DNA of 64,000 bases from Sphingomonas sp. (GTDB lineage Bacteria > Pseudomonadota > Alphaproteobacteria > Sphingomonadales > Sphingomonadaceae), in contig NZ_JAIERS010000004.1 of NCBI RefSeq assembly GCF_019746665.1, forward strand, positions 36,529 through 100,528, given 5' to 3'. The number at the start of each line of letters is the position of its first letter. Within the stretch, counting starts at the first letter, position 1. Positions 41,971 through 49,406 of the stretch are shown in pieces. The notes under the pieces were generated by a model. That model was not told where the DNA came from. It ran no database searches and saw only the letters and a list, made by a program, of their open reading frames with translations. The position numbers were made by a program, and so were the translations under genes.

Positions 41971-43509
41971 TTACGCCTCGGCCATGTCGCTGCGCGAAAC
42001 GCGCACCGCTTCCTCGGGCGTCGTCACGCCCTCGCGCACCATCGCGCGGGCGGCCGAGCCAAGGTTGGGCGCGTTGACGAAGGCGTGGCGGGCGATGATC
42101 GCCTCGTCGCCGCCATCGTTGATCAGCCGGCGGATGGTGTCGTCCACCCGGATCGCCTCGAACACGCCGATGCGGCCCTTATAGCCGCTATGCCCACACG
42201 CCTCGCAGCCGACCGGCTCGTACACGATCGTGCCCGGATCGAAACCGAGCAGCGCCGAGACCGAGCCGGAGGCCTGCACCGGGCGCCGACATTCGGGGCA
42301 CAGCCGCCGCACCAGCCGCTGCGCGATCACCCCGCGCAGCGTGGAGGCGAGCAGGAACGGCTCGATCTTCATGTCGCGCATCCGGGTGATGGCGCCGACC
42401 GCGTCGTTGGTGTGGACGGTGGAAAGCACCAGATGCCCGGTGAGCGAGGCCTGCACCGCGATTTCCGCCGTCTCCCGGTCACGGATTTCGCCGACCATCA
42501 CCACGTCCGGGTCTTGCCGCAGGATCGCGCGCAGGCCGGCCGCGAAAGTGAGGCCCACTTTCGGGTTCACCTGCGTCTGGCCGACGCCTTCGATCGCATA
42601 TTCAACCGGGTCTTCCACGGTCAGGATGTTGCGCGTGCCATCGTTGAGCAGACGTAAAGCCGCGTAGAGCGTCGTCGTCTTGCCCGAGCCGGTCGGCCCG
42701 GTGACGAGCACGATGCCGTTGGGCTCGCCGATCGCGCCGCGCAGCATCGTGTTGATCGCCGGGCTCATGCCGAGCACGTCGAGGTCGATCGCGGCGTTCG
42801 CCTTGTCGAGGATACGCAGCACCACCCGCTCGCCGGCGCGGCTGGGGAGCGTCGAGACGCGCACGTCGAGCAGCTTGCCGCCCAGCGACAGCCCCATGCG
42901 CCCGTCCTGCGGCACGCGCCGCTCGGCGATGTCGAGTCGCGCCATCACCTTCACGCGGCTGACGACCACGGGCGCGACGTGCGGCGGCATCCGCAGCGTT
43001 TCGCGCAGCACACCGTCGATCCGCATCCGCACGACGAGGCCGGTTTCATAGGGCTCGATATGAATGTCGGACACGCCATTGCGCGCGGCATCGGCGATGA
43101 TGCCGTTGATGAGGCGGATGGCGGGGGCGTCATCGGCCGAATCGAGCAGATCCTCGGCGGTCGGGATGTTGCCCGCGATCAGATCGAGCTCGTCGCCCAG
43201 CCCCAGCGAACCGGCGGCGGCGGCGGCGGCCTGCCCGTCCATCGCGTATTTCTCGGACAAGAGCCGATCGAACGCCTCGGGGGCGGCGAAGCGCACGTCG
43301 AACGGGCGTTCCAGGAAGCGGCGCAGCTCAATCAGCACCTTGGGATCGGCGCCCTCACGCAAGGAAACCGCGAAATGCCCGTCCTCGCCGGCATCGAGCA
43401 CCACCCCGAACTTGCGCGCGAAGGCGTAGGGAATGGCGACGATCGAGGGCGGCAGCGATGCCGGTTCCTCGACGGTGAGCACGGGCAGGTCTTGCGGCTG
43501 GCCGATCAT
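41971..43509 (-). CDS. gspE: Type II secretion ATPase E
   Basis: 512 residues. Walker A GPTGSGKTTTLY, the Asp box DPDVVMVGEIRDRETAEIA, and the tetra-cysteine zinc site CPECRR...CEACGHSGYKGR. It powers pseudopilus assembly from the cytoplasm. Three nt separate it from gspF. Confidence 0.96.
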   Translation of the reverse strand: MIGQPQDLPVLTVEEPASLPPSIVAIPYAFARKFGVVLDAGEDGHFAVSLREGADPKVLIELRRFLERPFDVRFAAPEAFDRLLSEKYAMDGQAAAAAAGSLGLGDELDLIAGNIPTAEDLLDSADDAPAIRLINGIIADAARNGVSDIHIEPYETGLVVRMRIDGVLRETLRMPPHVAPVVVSRVKVMARLDIAERRVPQDGRMGLSLGGKLLDVRVSTLPSRAGERVVLRILDKANAAIDLDVLGMSPAINTMLRGAIGEPNGIVLVTGPTGSGKTTTLYAALRLLNDGTRNILTVEDPVEYAIEGVGQTQVNPKVGLTFAAGLRAILRQDPDVVMVGEIRDRETAEIAVQASLTGHLVLSTVHTNDAVGAITRMRDMKIEPFLLASTLRGVIAQRLVRRLCPECRRPVQASGSVSALLGFDPGTIVYEPVGCEACGHSGYKGRIGVFEAIRVDDTIRRLINDGGDEAIIARHAFVNAPNLGSAARAMVREGVTTPEEAVRVSRSDMAEA

Positions 43510-45737
43510 CGCGGCGCTCCCTCCTGCGGCCGCAACGGAGCGGCGGGTTCCTTCAGCACGGGCACGGGGACGCGCGGATCCTCGATGCTGCCCGGAGTGC
43601 CCGGCGGCGGCAGCGGTGGCTCGGCGCCGAAGTAATCGCGCACCAGCTGGTCGATCGTCGGCTCATGCCCGCCGGGCTGGATGCCCTGTTGCAACCGGAC
43701 ATAGCCGTAACGCTGCTCGGCGAGCTTGCGGGCATCCTCGGCGGTGCGCAGGATCGTCGGGCGGATGAAGATGATCAGGTTGGTCTTGGTCCGCGTCTTG
43801 GCGCGCGAGCGGAACAGCTGCCCCAACGCCGGGATGTCGCCGAGCAGCGGCACCTTCTCCAGCGTGCGCCGCTCATTATCGTCGAGCAGGCCGCCGATCA
43901 CCGCGATCTGGCCGTCATCGACGGTCATCGTGGTTTCCACCTCGCGCTTGTTGAGGATCAGGTCGCTATTGTCCTGCGACACCGGCCCCGCGATCGAGCT
44001 GACCTGCTGGCGCAGGAACAGCTTCACCGATCCCGACGAGTTCACCTGCGGCCGTACTTCCAGCTCGATGCCGACATTCTCGCGCTGCACCGTGCGGAAG
44101 GCATTGTCGAAATTCTGGCTGAGCGCCTGCCCGGTGGTGATCGGCACTTCCTGGCCGACCAGGATGCGCGCCGGCTGATTGTCGAGCGTCACGATGTGCG
44201 GCGCCTGCAACAGGTTGGAGGTGGTGTCGCTCTTCACCGCGTTGACGATGCCGGCGAACACCCCGTCGCGGCCTATCCGCGTCGCGAAGCCGCCAAAGCC
44301 GCCCGAGGCGCCGATGATCTCGTTGAGCGCGCTCTGCGCCAGCGCGTCGCTGACAGTGCTGTTGACCGAGGTGGTCGTGCCGCCGGCGTTCGTCGTCGTC
44401 GTTCTGGTGTTCAGCTGGCGCGCACCCACCGCGCCCGCGATTTGCAGCAGATTGGGCGCGGCGTTGCTGAACGAGGTGGTCGCGATCGGCACCCCGCTGC
44501 CGCCCAGTGAGCCGATCAGGAATTGCAGGCCGAGCCGGTTCGCGGTCTGGTCCGAAACCTCGGCGACGATCGCCTCGACCAGCACCTGCTCACGCCTTGT
44601 GTCGAGCTGGCGCACTACTTCGGCAAGCTGGCGCTGCACTTCGGCCGGGGCGGCGATCACGATCGCGTTGGCGCCGGCGAAGCGGGTGACGACCGCCGCC
44701 GTCCGTCCGCCCTCGGCGACGATCGCCGGCGGGGCATTGGGGTTGACCCCACCTTGCTGCGCCGCGCCCGGAAATTGCTGCGCCTGGGGCGCGACGATGT
44801 TGCGCGCGTTCGCGCTCGATCCGCTGTTCGAATTGCCGAAGCCGCTCGATTGGCTGAGCTGCTGCGGTTGAGTCGGCGCGCTCGGCTGCTGGCCGACAAG
44901 CTGTTGCAACACCGGCAGCAACTGTTCGGCATCGGCGTTCTGCAGGAACACGACCTTCACCTCGGTGCCGAGCGAGGCGCGGCGATCGAGCTCGGCGGCG
45001 ACCTCGGCCAGGCGCGCGACCGATGCCGGATCACCCCGCAGCGCGACCGCGTTCGAACTCGTCACCGGCACCACCGACACGGTTGATGCACCGGGCGCCC
45101 CCTGTTGCTGGCTGCCCTGCACCAGCTGCTGCAACGCGGTCGCGATCTCGCGCGCGCCGGCGTTCTTCAGCGCGACCAGCCGGGTCGCGGCATTGTCCGT
45201 ATCGATCTGGCGCAGCACCTCGCGCACGCGGCGGACATTGTCGGCGAAATCGACGATCACCACCGAATTGCCGCCGCGATTGGCGGTGACGGTGCCCTGA
45301 GGGCTCACCAGGTTGCGCACGGTATCGACCGCCGAGGCGGCGTCGATCGAGCGCAGCCGCACGATTTCGGTGACGAGCGTGTTGCGCGCCGCCGCCCCCG
45401 CGCCGCCAACCCGCGTCGGCTGCTGCGCCGCGCCCTCGATCGGCTGCACCCGGAAGGCGCCGTTCGCGGTCGGCACCGCGACCAGCCCATTGGCGCGCAG
45501 CGTCGAGAGGAACACCTCCAGATATTCGGAGCGCGACAGCGGCCGGTCGGTCACCACCGTCACCTTGCCCTGCACGCGGTTGTCGATGATGAACGTGCGC
45601 CCCGTCGCCTTGGCCGCATCGGCGATGAAGGCGCGGATGTCGGCGTCGCGGACGTTGAGCGTCATCTGCGACAGCGCGGGCGCGGCGAGGGTCAGCGCCA
45701 GCGCGGCGGCGCCCGCCAGGCGGTGGCGGCGGATCAT
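43506..45737 (-). CDS. gspD: Type II secretion secretin D
   Basis: 743 residues from ATG 45737. Signal peptide with RRHRLAGAAALALTLAAPALSQ, then N0-N3 domains (TLNVRDADIRAFIADAAKATGRTFIID; QNADAEQLLPVLQQLVGQQPSA) and the C-terminal secretin domain with VPLLGDIPALGQLFRSR. A Gln/Asn/Ser-rich spacer occurs in N3 as in other alphaproteobacterial GspDs. Forms the outer-membrane channel. A separate pilotin gene is not visible. Confidence 0.95.
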   Translation of the reverse strand: MIRRHRLAGAAALALTLAAPALSQMTLNVRDADIRAFIADAAKATGRTFIIDNRVQGKVTVVTDRPLSRSEYLEVFLSTLRANGLVAVPTANGAFRVQPIEGAAQQPTRVGGAGAAARNTLVTEIVRLRSIDAASAVDTVRNLVSPQGTVTANRGGNSVVIVDFADNVRRVREVLRQIDTDNAATRLVALKNAGAREIATALQQLVQGSQQQGAPGASTVSVVPVTSSNAVALRGDPASVARLAEVAAELDRRASLGTEVKVVFLQNADAEQLLPVLQQLVGQQPSAPTQPQQLSQSSGFGNSNSGSSANARNIVAPQAQQFPGAAQQGGVNPNAPPAIVAEGGRTAAVVTRFAGANAIVIAAPAEVQRQLAEVVRQLDTRREQVLVEAIVAEVSDQTANRLGLQFLIGSLGGSGVPIATTSFSNAAPNLLQIAGAVGARQLNTRTTTTNAGGTTTSVNSTVSDALAQSALNEIIGASGGFGGFATRIGRDGVFAGIVNAVKSDTTSNLLQAPHIVTLDNQPARILVGQEVPITTGQALSQNFDNAFRTVQRENVGIELEVRPQVNSSGSVKLFLRQQVSSIAGPVSQDNSDLILNKREVETTMTVDDGQIAVIGGLLDDNERRTLEKVPLLGDIPALGQLFRSRAKTRTKTNLIIFIRPTILRTAEDARKLAEQRYGYVRLQQGIQPGGHEPTIDQLVRDYFGAEPPLPPPGTPGSIEDPRVPVPVLKEPAAPLRPQEGAPR

Positions 45738-46567
45738 GCGCCGGTCACCGCGATCACGATCGGCAGCACTTCGGCGCCGCGCTCGACCGAAAGCGGAATG
45801 TTGCCGCCCTTGGCATATTGCCCCGCCAGCTTGTCGATATCCCCCGGCCCGGTCACCGGCCGTCCCCCGATTTGCGTCACGATATCCCCGTCCTTCAAAC
45901 CCACTTGGCGGAAAAGTTGCCCCGATCCCTGCGGGCGCACCACCAGCCCGGTCACCTGGCCATTGTCGATGCGCGGAATGAAGCCGATCTCCGCGCGCAG
46001 CCGGGCGAGCGACACCCCCGGCGCGGTGGGAGCGTCGACCATTTCGCCGGGCGCTGCGCCGTCGGCCGCGACCGTCCCGCCGCCCCCCGCCGACTGATCG
46101 AGAAACAGCTGCTCGTCGCGCCCGCCCCGCGTGAGCGTCACATGATCGAAATAGACCGCCTTCAGCGTTACCCCCGGCGCGACCTCGTCGCCGACCGCGA
46201 AGCTCGCCTGCACCCCGTCGGCGCCGGCGATGATCGCCGAGCCGCGTCCGCTGGCTTCGTTGAGCCGCGTGCCGAACAGGGTGAGCTGGAGCGCGGTTAC
46301 CGCGACCGGCGCCGCCGCCGTCGGGCCGCCGCCCAGCCGGAAGAACGGATCGAACCGCGCGAGCAGTTCGGGCGCCGCCGCGCCGACGCCCGCTGGCGGC
46401 AGGCGCCAATCACCGAGCGGGCCGACGGGGGTGACGATCGCCCAGATCAATCGCGCCGCCTGGACCGCCAGCAGCGCCATCAGCGCGAGTTCAAGCGCGC
46501 TGTAGGCGATGTTGAGCGGCAGCCGCCGCAACAGACCGCGCGCCCGCGCGTCGATCGACAATCGCAT
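45734..46567 (-). CDS. gspC: Type II secretion protein C
   Basis: 277 residues: short cytoplasmic tail, one helix (about residues 19-41, YSALELALMALLAVQAARLIWAI), a homology region near 60-150, and a C-terminal PDZ domain (GLKDGDIVTQIGGRPVTGPGDID). Links the inner-membrane platform with GspD. First gene of the gspC-N operon. No gspO prepilin peptidase gene is here. Confidence 0.92.
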   Translation of the reverse strand: MRLSIDARARGLLRRLPLNIAYSALELALMALLAVQAARLIWAIVTPVGPLGDWRLPPAGVGAAAPELLARFDPFFRLGGGPTAAAPVAVTALQLTLFGTRLNEASGRGSAIIAGADGVQASFAVGDEVAPGVTLKAVYFDHVTLTRGGRDEQLFLDQSAGGGGTVAADGAAPGEMVDAPTAPGVSLARLRAEIGFIPRIDNGQVTGLVVRPQGSGQLFRQVGLKDGDIVTQIGGRPVTGPGDIDKLAGQYAKGGNIPLSVERGAEVLPIVIAVTGA

Positions 46568-46637
46568 TTCGTGGTCCCCTAGCCCGCCGGGCCTAGGCGG
46601 CAGGCTTTACGGCAAGGCTTCAATTTGGTGTCGTTTT

Positions 46638-46653
46638 TGTGACTATCGTCACG
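46638..46653. promoter_or_regulatory. CRP/FNR-type palindrome between gspC and the oxygenase gene
   Basis: TGTGACTATCGTCACG has the half sites TGTGA and TCACG around 6 bp, with GTGAC/GTCAC fully inverted. This resembles CRP/FNR family operators (TGTGA-N6-TCACA). It lies between divergent genes, 71 bp from gspC and 32 bp from the oxygenase start. Confidence 0.4.
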
Positions 46654-46684
46654 GTCTCGCGGTCGATCAAGCTAAAGCTGGCGC

Positions 46685-47368
46685 ATGGTGTCGGCCTTTG
46701 GCAACGTTATGGCTATGAAAGTTCATCCCTGCGGTAATGGCTTCCCACCCGATGCGCTGATCGCCCGGCTGGCGGCGCTGCCCGGCGTGCAGAGGGTGCC
46801 CAGCCCCAAGCTCACCCTGTTCATCAAGCGCGGCTTCGCCGGGCCCGAGCTGTGCGCGGCGCTGATCGACCGCATCGACGCCGAGCGCCGCCCCTCGACC
46901 GTGTCCGACGATAATGGCGACCCAGGCTATCGCACGAGCGAGACGTGCGATCTGCGCGCGGACGAGCCGCTGACCCAGCAGGTCGAAGCCGCGCTCGCCG
47001 AACTGCTCGGGCTCGATCCGGCGTTCGGCGAGCCGCTGCAGGGGCAGCGCTACGCGGTTGGCCAGGAGTTCAAGCAGCATACCGATTATTTCGAGCCGCT
47101 GAGCCCCGATTATGAGCGGTTCTGCGCGGTGGCGGGGCAGCGGACCTGGACGGCGATGCTCTATCTGAACGCGCCCGAGGCGGGCGGCGCGACCCGGTTC
47201 AAGACGATCGACAAGATCGTCCAGCCCGAACCCGGCAAGCTGCTGCTGTGGAACAATCTGCGCCCCGACGGCAGCGGCAACCCCGCGACGCTGCACCAGG
47301 GGATGAAGGTGCGCGCCGGCACCAAATATGTCCTCACCAAATGGTATCGGCAGCGTCGCTGGGGGTGA
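46685..47368 (+). CDS. 2-oxoglutarate/Fe(II) oxygenase, prolyl 4-hydroxylase type
   Basis: 227 residues; a second ATG at 46709 may be the start. The double-stranded beta-helix has the iron motif KQHTDYF (His-x-Asp), the distal His in TLHQGM and the 2-oxoglutarate lysine in GTKYVLTKWYRQR. The family is that of P4Hc dioxygenases. The protein substrate is unknown. It diverges from the secretion operon. Confidence 0.85.
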   Translation: MVSAFGNVMAMKVHPCGNGFPPDALIARLAALPGVQRVPSPKLTLFIKRGFAGPELCAALIDRIDAERRPSTVSDDNGDPGYRTSETCDLRADEPLTQQVEAALAELLGLDPAFGEPLQGQRYAVGQEFKQHTDYFEPLSPDYERFCAVAGQRTWTAMLYLNAPEAGGATRFKTIDKIVQPEPGKLLLWNNLRPDGSGNPATLHQGMKVRAGTKYVLTKWYRQRRWG

Positions 47369-47465
47369 GACGATTCGGCAACACGCCACGGCCAATTTCC
47401 CGAAATGACGCACGCCCAATGCTGAATGGCCAAAGCTTACCGTTTTCCTAAGACGATTCACGGGA

Positions 47466-47496
47466 CTGTAATTTTTTGTCCGTCAACTTGTAACAG
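47466..47496 (+). promoter_or_regulatory. Possible regulatory site upstream of the lipoprotein gene (weak)
   Basis: CTGTAATTTTTTGTCCGTCA followed by ACTTGTAACAG contains three TGT-centred units about 10-11 bp apart and an imperfect CTGTAA/TAACAG inversion. The layout suggests a PhoB-like box but only the outer units match CTGTCAT well. It stands in an AT-rich stretch of a 259-bp spacer that otherwise holds nothing I can identify. Confidence 0.25.
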
Positions 47497-47627
47497 TTTC
47501 CCAATCTTAGCGTCATGGAGCCCGCCTAAGCGCCGTCCGACGACTGCGCGAGGGGGCGAACCGACTCGTGGCGACATCGTCGTGGCACAGACCCAAGCCG
47601 GTCAGAAAAACGCTGGAGACAGGGACC

Positions 47628-49322
47628 ATGAACACCATAAATCTTCGTCGCATGCTGATCGCGACGTGCTCGGTCGCCGCGCTGAGCGGCTGCGGCGCCA
47701 ACGACATCGCCTCGCCCGGCACCGGCGGCAACGTGACGATCAACAACGTCACGCCCGCGCCGACCCCGACGCCGACCCCCACGCCGACCCCGACCGCGAC
47801 GCTGGTGACGCCGGCCGCCGGCTGCCCGACCATCGCCAACGACGCGCAGTTGACCGCCGCCGGCACGCTGAGCGGCCCGACCGGATCGTATCTGGTGTGC
47901 AACATGCCGGCGCGCATCACGCGTTCCTCGACGCTGCCCTTCGTGCGCGGCGTGCTGTACCAGCTCAACGGCCGCGTCGATGTCGGCAACGACCAGGGCC
48001 CCTCGACCACCGGCACCAGCAATGTCGTGCTGACGATCGAACCGGGCGTGATCGTGATCGGCGCGCCGGGCGCTTCGTGGCTGGGCGTCAACCGCGGCAA
48101 TCAGCTCCAGGCGGTCGGCACCCCCACCCGCCCGATCATCTTCACCAGCCGCGACAACGTGCTTGGCCTGAACACCGATAGCTCGGCCGGCCAGTGGGGT
48201 GGCGTGGTGCTGCTCGGCCGCGGCCAGATCACCGATTGCGCCGCGACCGGCGCGCAGCCGGGCACCGTGGCGTGCGAGCGCCAGACCGAAGGCGCCGCCG
48301 ATCCGTCGCTCTATGGCGGCGCGAACAACACCGAAAGCAGCGGGCGCATCCAATATATGCAGATCCGCTATTCGGGCTTCGTGCTCTCGGGCAACAGCGA
48401 GCTTCAGGCGCTCACCACCGAAGGCACCGGCAGCGGCACCCAGATCAGCTTCGTCCAGTCGGTCAACAGCTCGGACGACGGCGCCGAGTTCTTCGGCGGC
48501 CGGGTGAACTTCCGCTACTACATCTCGATGGGCGCGCTGGACGACAATCTCGACACCGACACCGGCCTGAAGGGCAACTTCCAATATGTGATCGTCGCCC
48601 AGCGTGACGGTTCGGCCGCGCTCGGCGCCGACTCGATCATCGAAGCTGATTCGGACAACGCCTTCGATCAGCAGCTGCCGCGTCAGAACACGATCATCTC
48701 GAACTTCGTGTTCCTCGCCCGGGTCGCCTCGGCCAACAACTCGACCGCGATCCTGCTGCGCGGCGGCACCGACTACACGCTCGTCAACGGCTTCATGGAC
48801 GCGCAGAACTCGCAATCGTGCCTGCGCATCAGCCGCACCGCGACCGCCGACACCACCGCGAGCCTGGGGGTCAATGCGACCAACCTGGTCGTCGCCGGGG
48901 CGACGACGGGTAACGACGAACTGGGCGCGCCGGTGTTCCGCTCGGTGCAGTTCCGCTGCCCGACCACCGCGCTGCAAGGCATCAACGGCGTGACCGATGC
49001 GCAGGTCGCGACGATCTTCGGCGCCGGCACCAACAACAACAGCATCACCTATGTGCCGACGCTGACCAACGGCTTCATCAACGGCGCGACCGAAACCGCC
49101 GTGCCGGTGTTCAACCCGACCACGCTCAACGCCGCGTCGGGCGTCGCTTCGACCAGCGGCAGCCTGAACGGGGCGGCGGCGTTCTTCGACAACGTCACCT
49201 ATGCCGGCGCCGTGCGCGACGCCAACGACACCTGGTACACCCAGTGGACCTGCACCAGCTCGGTGCTGAACCTCGGCACCAACAACACGGGCGCCTGCAC
49301 CGCGCTGCCGGTCTTCTCCTGA
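47628..49322 (+). CDS. Secreted lipoprotein paired with a TonB-dependent receptor
   Basis: 564 residues from ATG 47628 with a GGAGACAGGG site. Lipobox ALSGC with Cys22, a PTPTPTPTPTPT linker at about residues 44-56, then a repeated beta-rich region with many Asn/Gly/Thr (GTSNVVLTIEPGVIVIG, QWGGVVLLGRGQITD, DDGAEFFGGRVN) that suggests a right-handed beta-helix. Its 3' end is followed after 84 nt by the receptor gene. Function unknown; cell-surface display through the nearby type II system is possible but only inferred. Confidence 0.75.
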   Translation: MNTINLRRMLIATCSVAALSGCGANDIASPGTGGNVTINNVTPAPTPTPTPTPTPTATLVTPAAGCPTIANDAQLTAAGTLSGPTGSYLVCNMPARITRSSTLPFVRGVLYQLNGRVDVGNDQGPSTTGTSNVVLTIEPGVIVIGAPGASWLGVNRGNQLQAVGTPTRPIIFTSRDNVLGLNTDSSAGQWGGVVLLGRGQITDCAATGAQPGTVACERQTEGAADPSLYGGANNTESSGRIQYMQIRYSGFVLSGNSELQALTTEGTGSGTQISFVQSVNSSDDGAEFFGGRVNFRYYISMGALDDNLDTDTGLKGNFQYVIVAQRDGSAALGADSIIEADSDNAFDQQLPRQNTIISNFVFLARVASANNSTAILLRGGTDYTLVNGFMDAQNSQSCLRISRTATADTTASLGVNATNLVVAGATTGNDELGAPVFRSVQFRCPTTALQGINGVTDAQVATIFGAGTNNNSITYVPTLTNGFINGATETAVPVFNPTTLNAASGVASTSGSLNGAAAFFDNVTYAGAVRDANDTWYTQWTCTSSVLNLGTNNTGACTALPVFS

Positions 49323-49406
49323 TCCTCGGCAGGCACTGATGGGGCGGGGCGTCGCCGCAAGGCCGCGCTCCGCCCCCATTTCAAAAAGATTTCAAGGGGG
49401 TTGGAA

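Noticed and set aside
47755..47800. The ACC/CCG-type repeat encoding the PT linker as a phase-variation tract
   Set aside because: The codon units vary (CCG/CCC, ACC/ACG), so it is not a pure tandem repeat prone to slippage; a simple low-complexity linker explains it.
47526..49379. A 617-codon open frame antisense to the lipoprotein gene
   Set aside because: Sense strand has a ribosome site and lipobox; the antisense frame has no features of a protein family.
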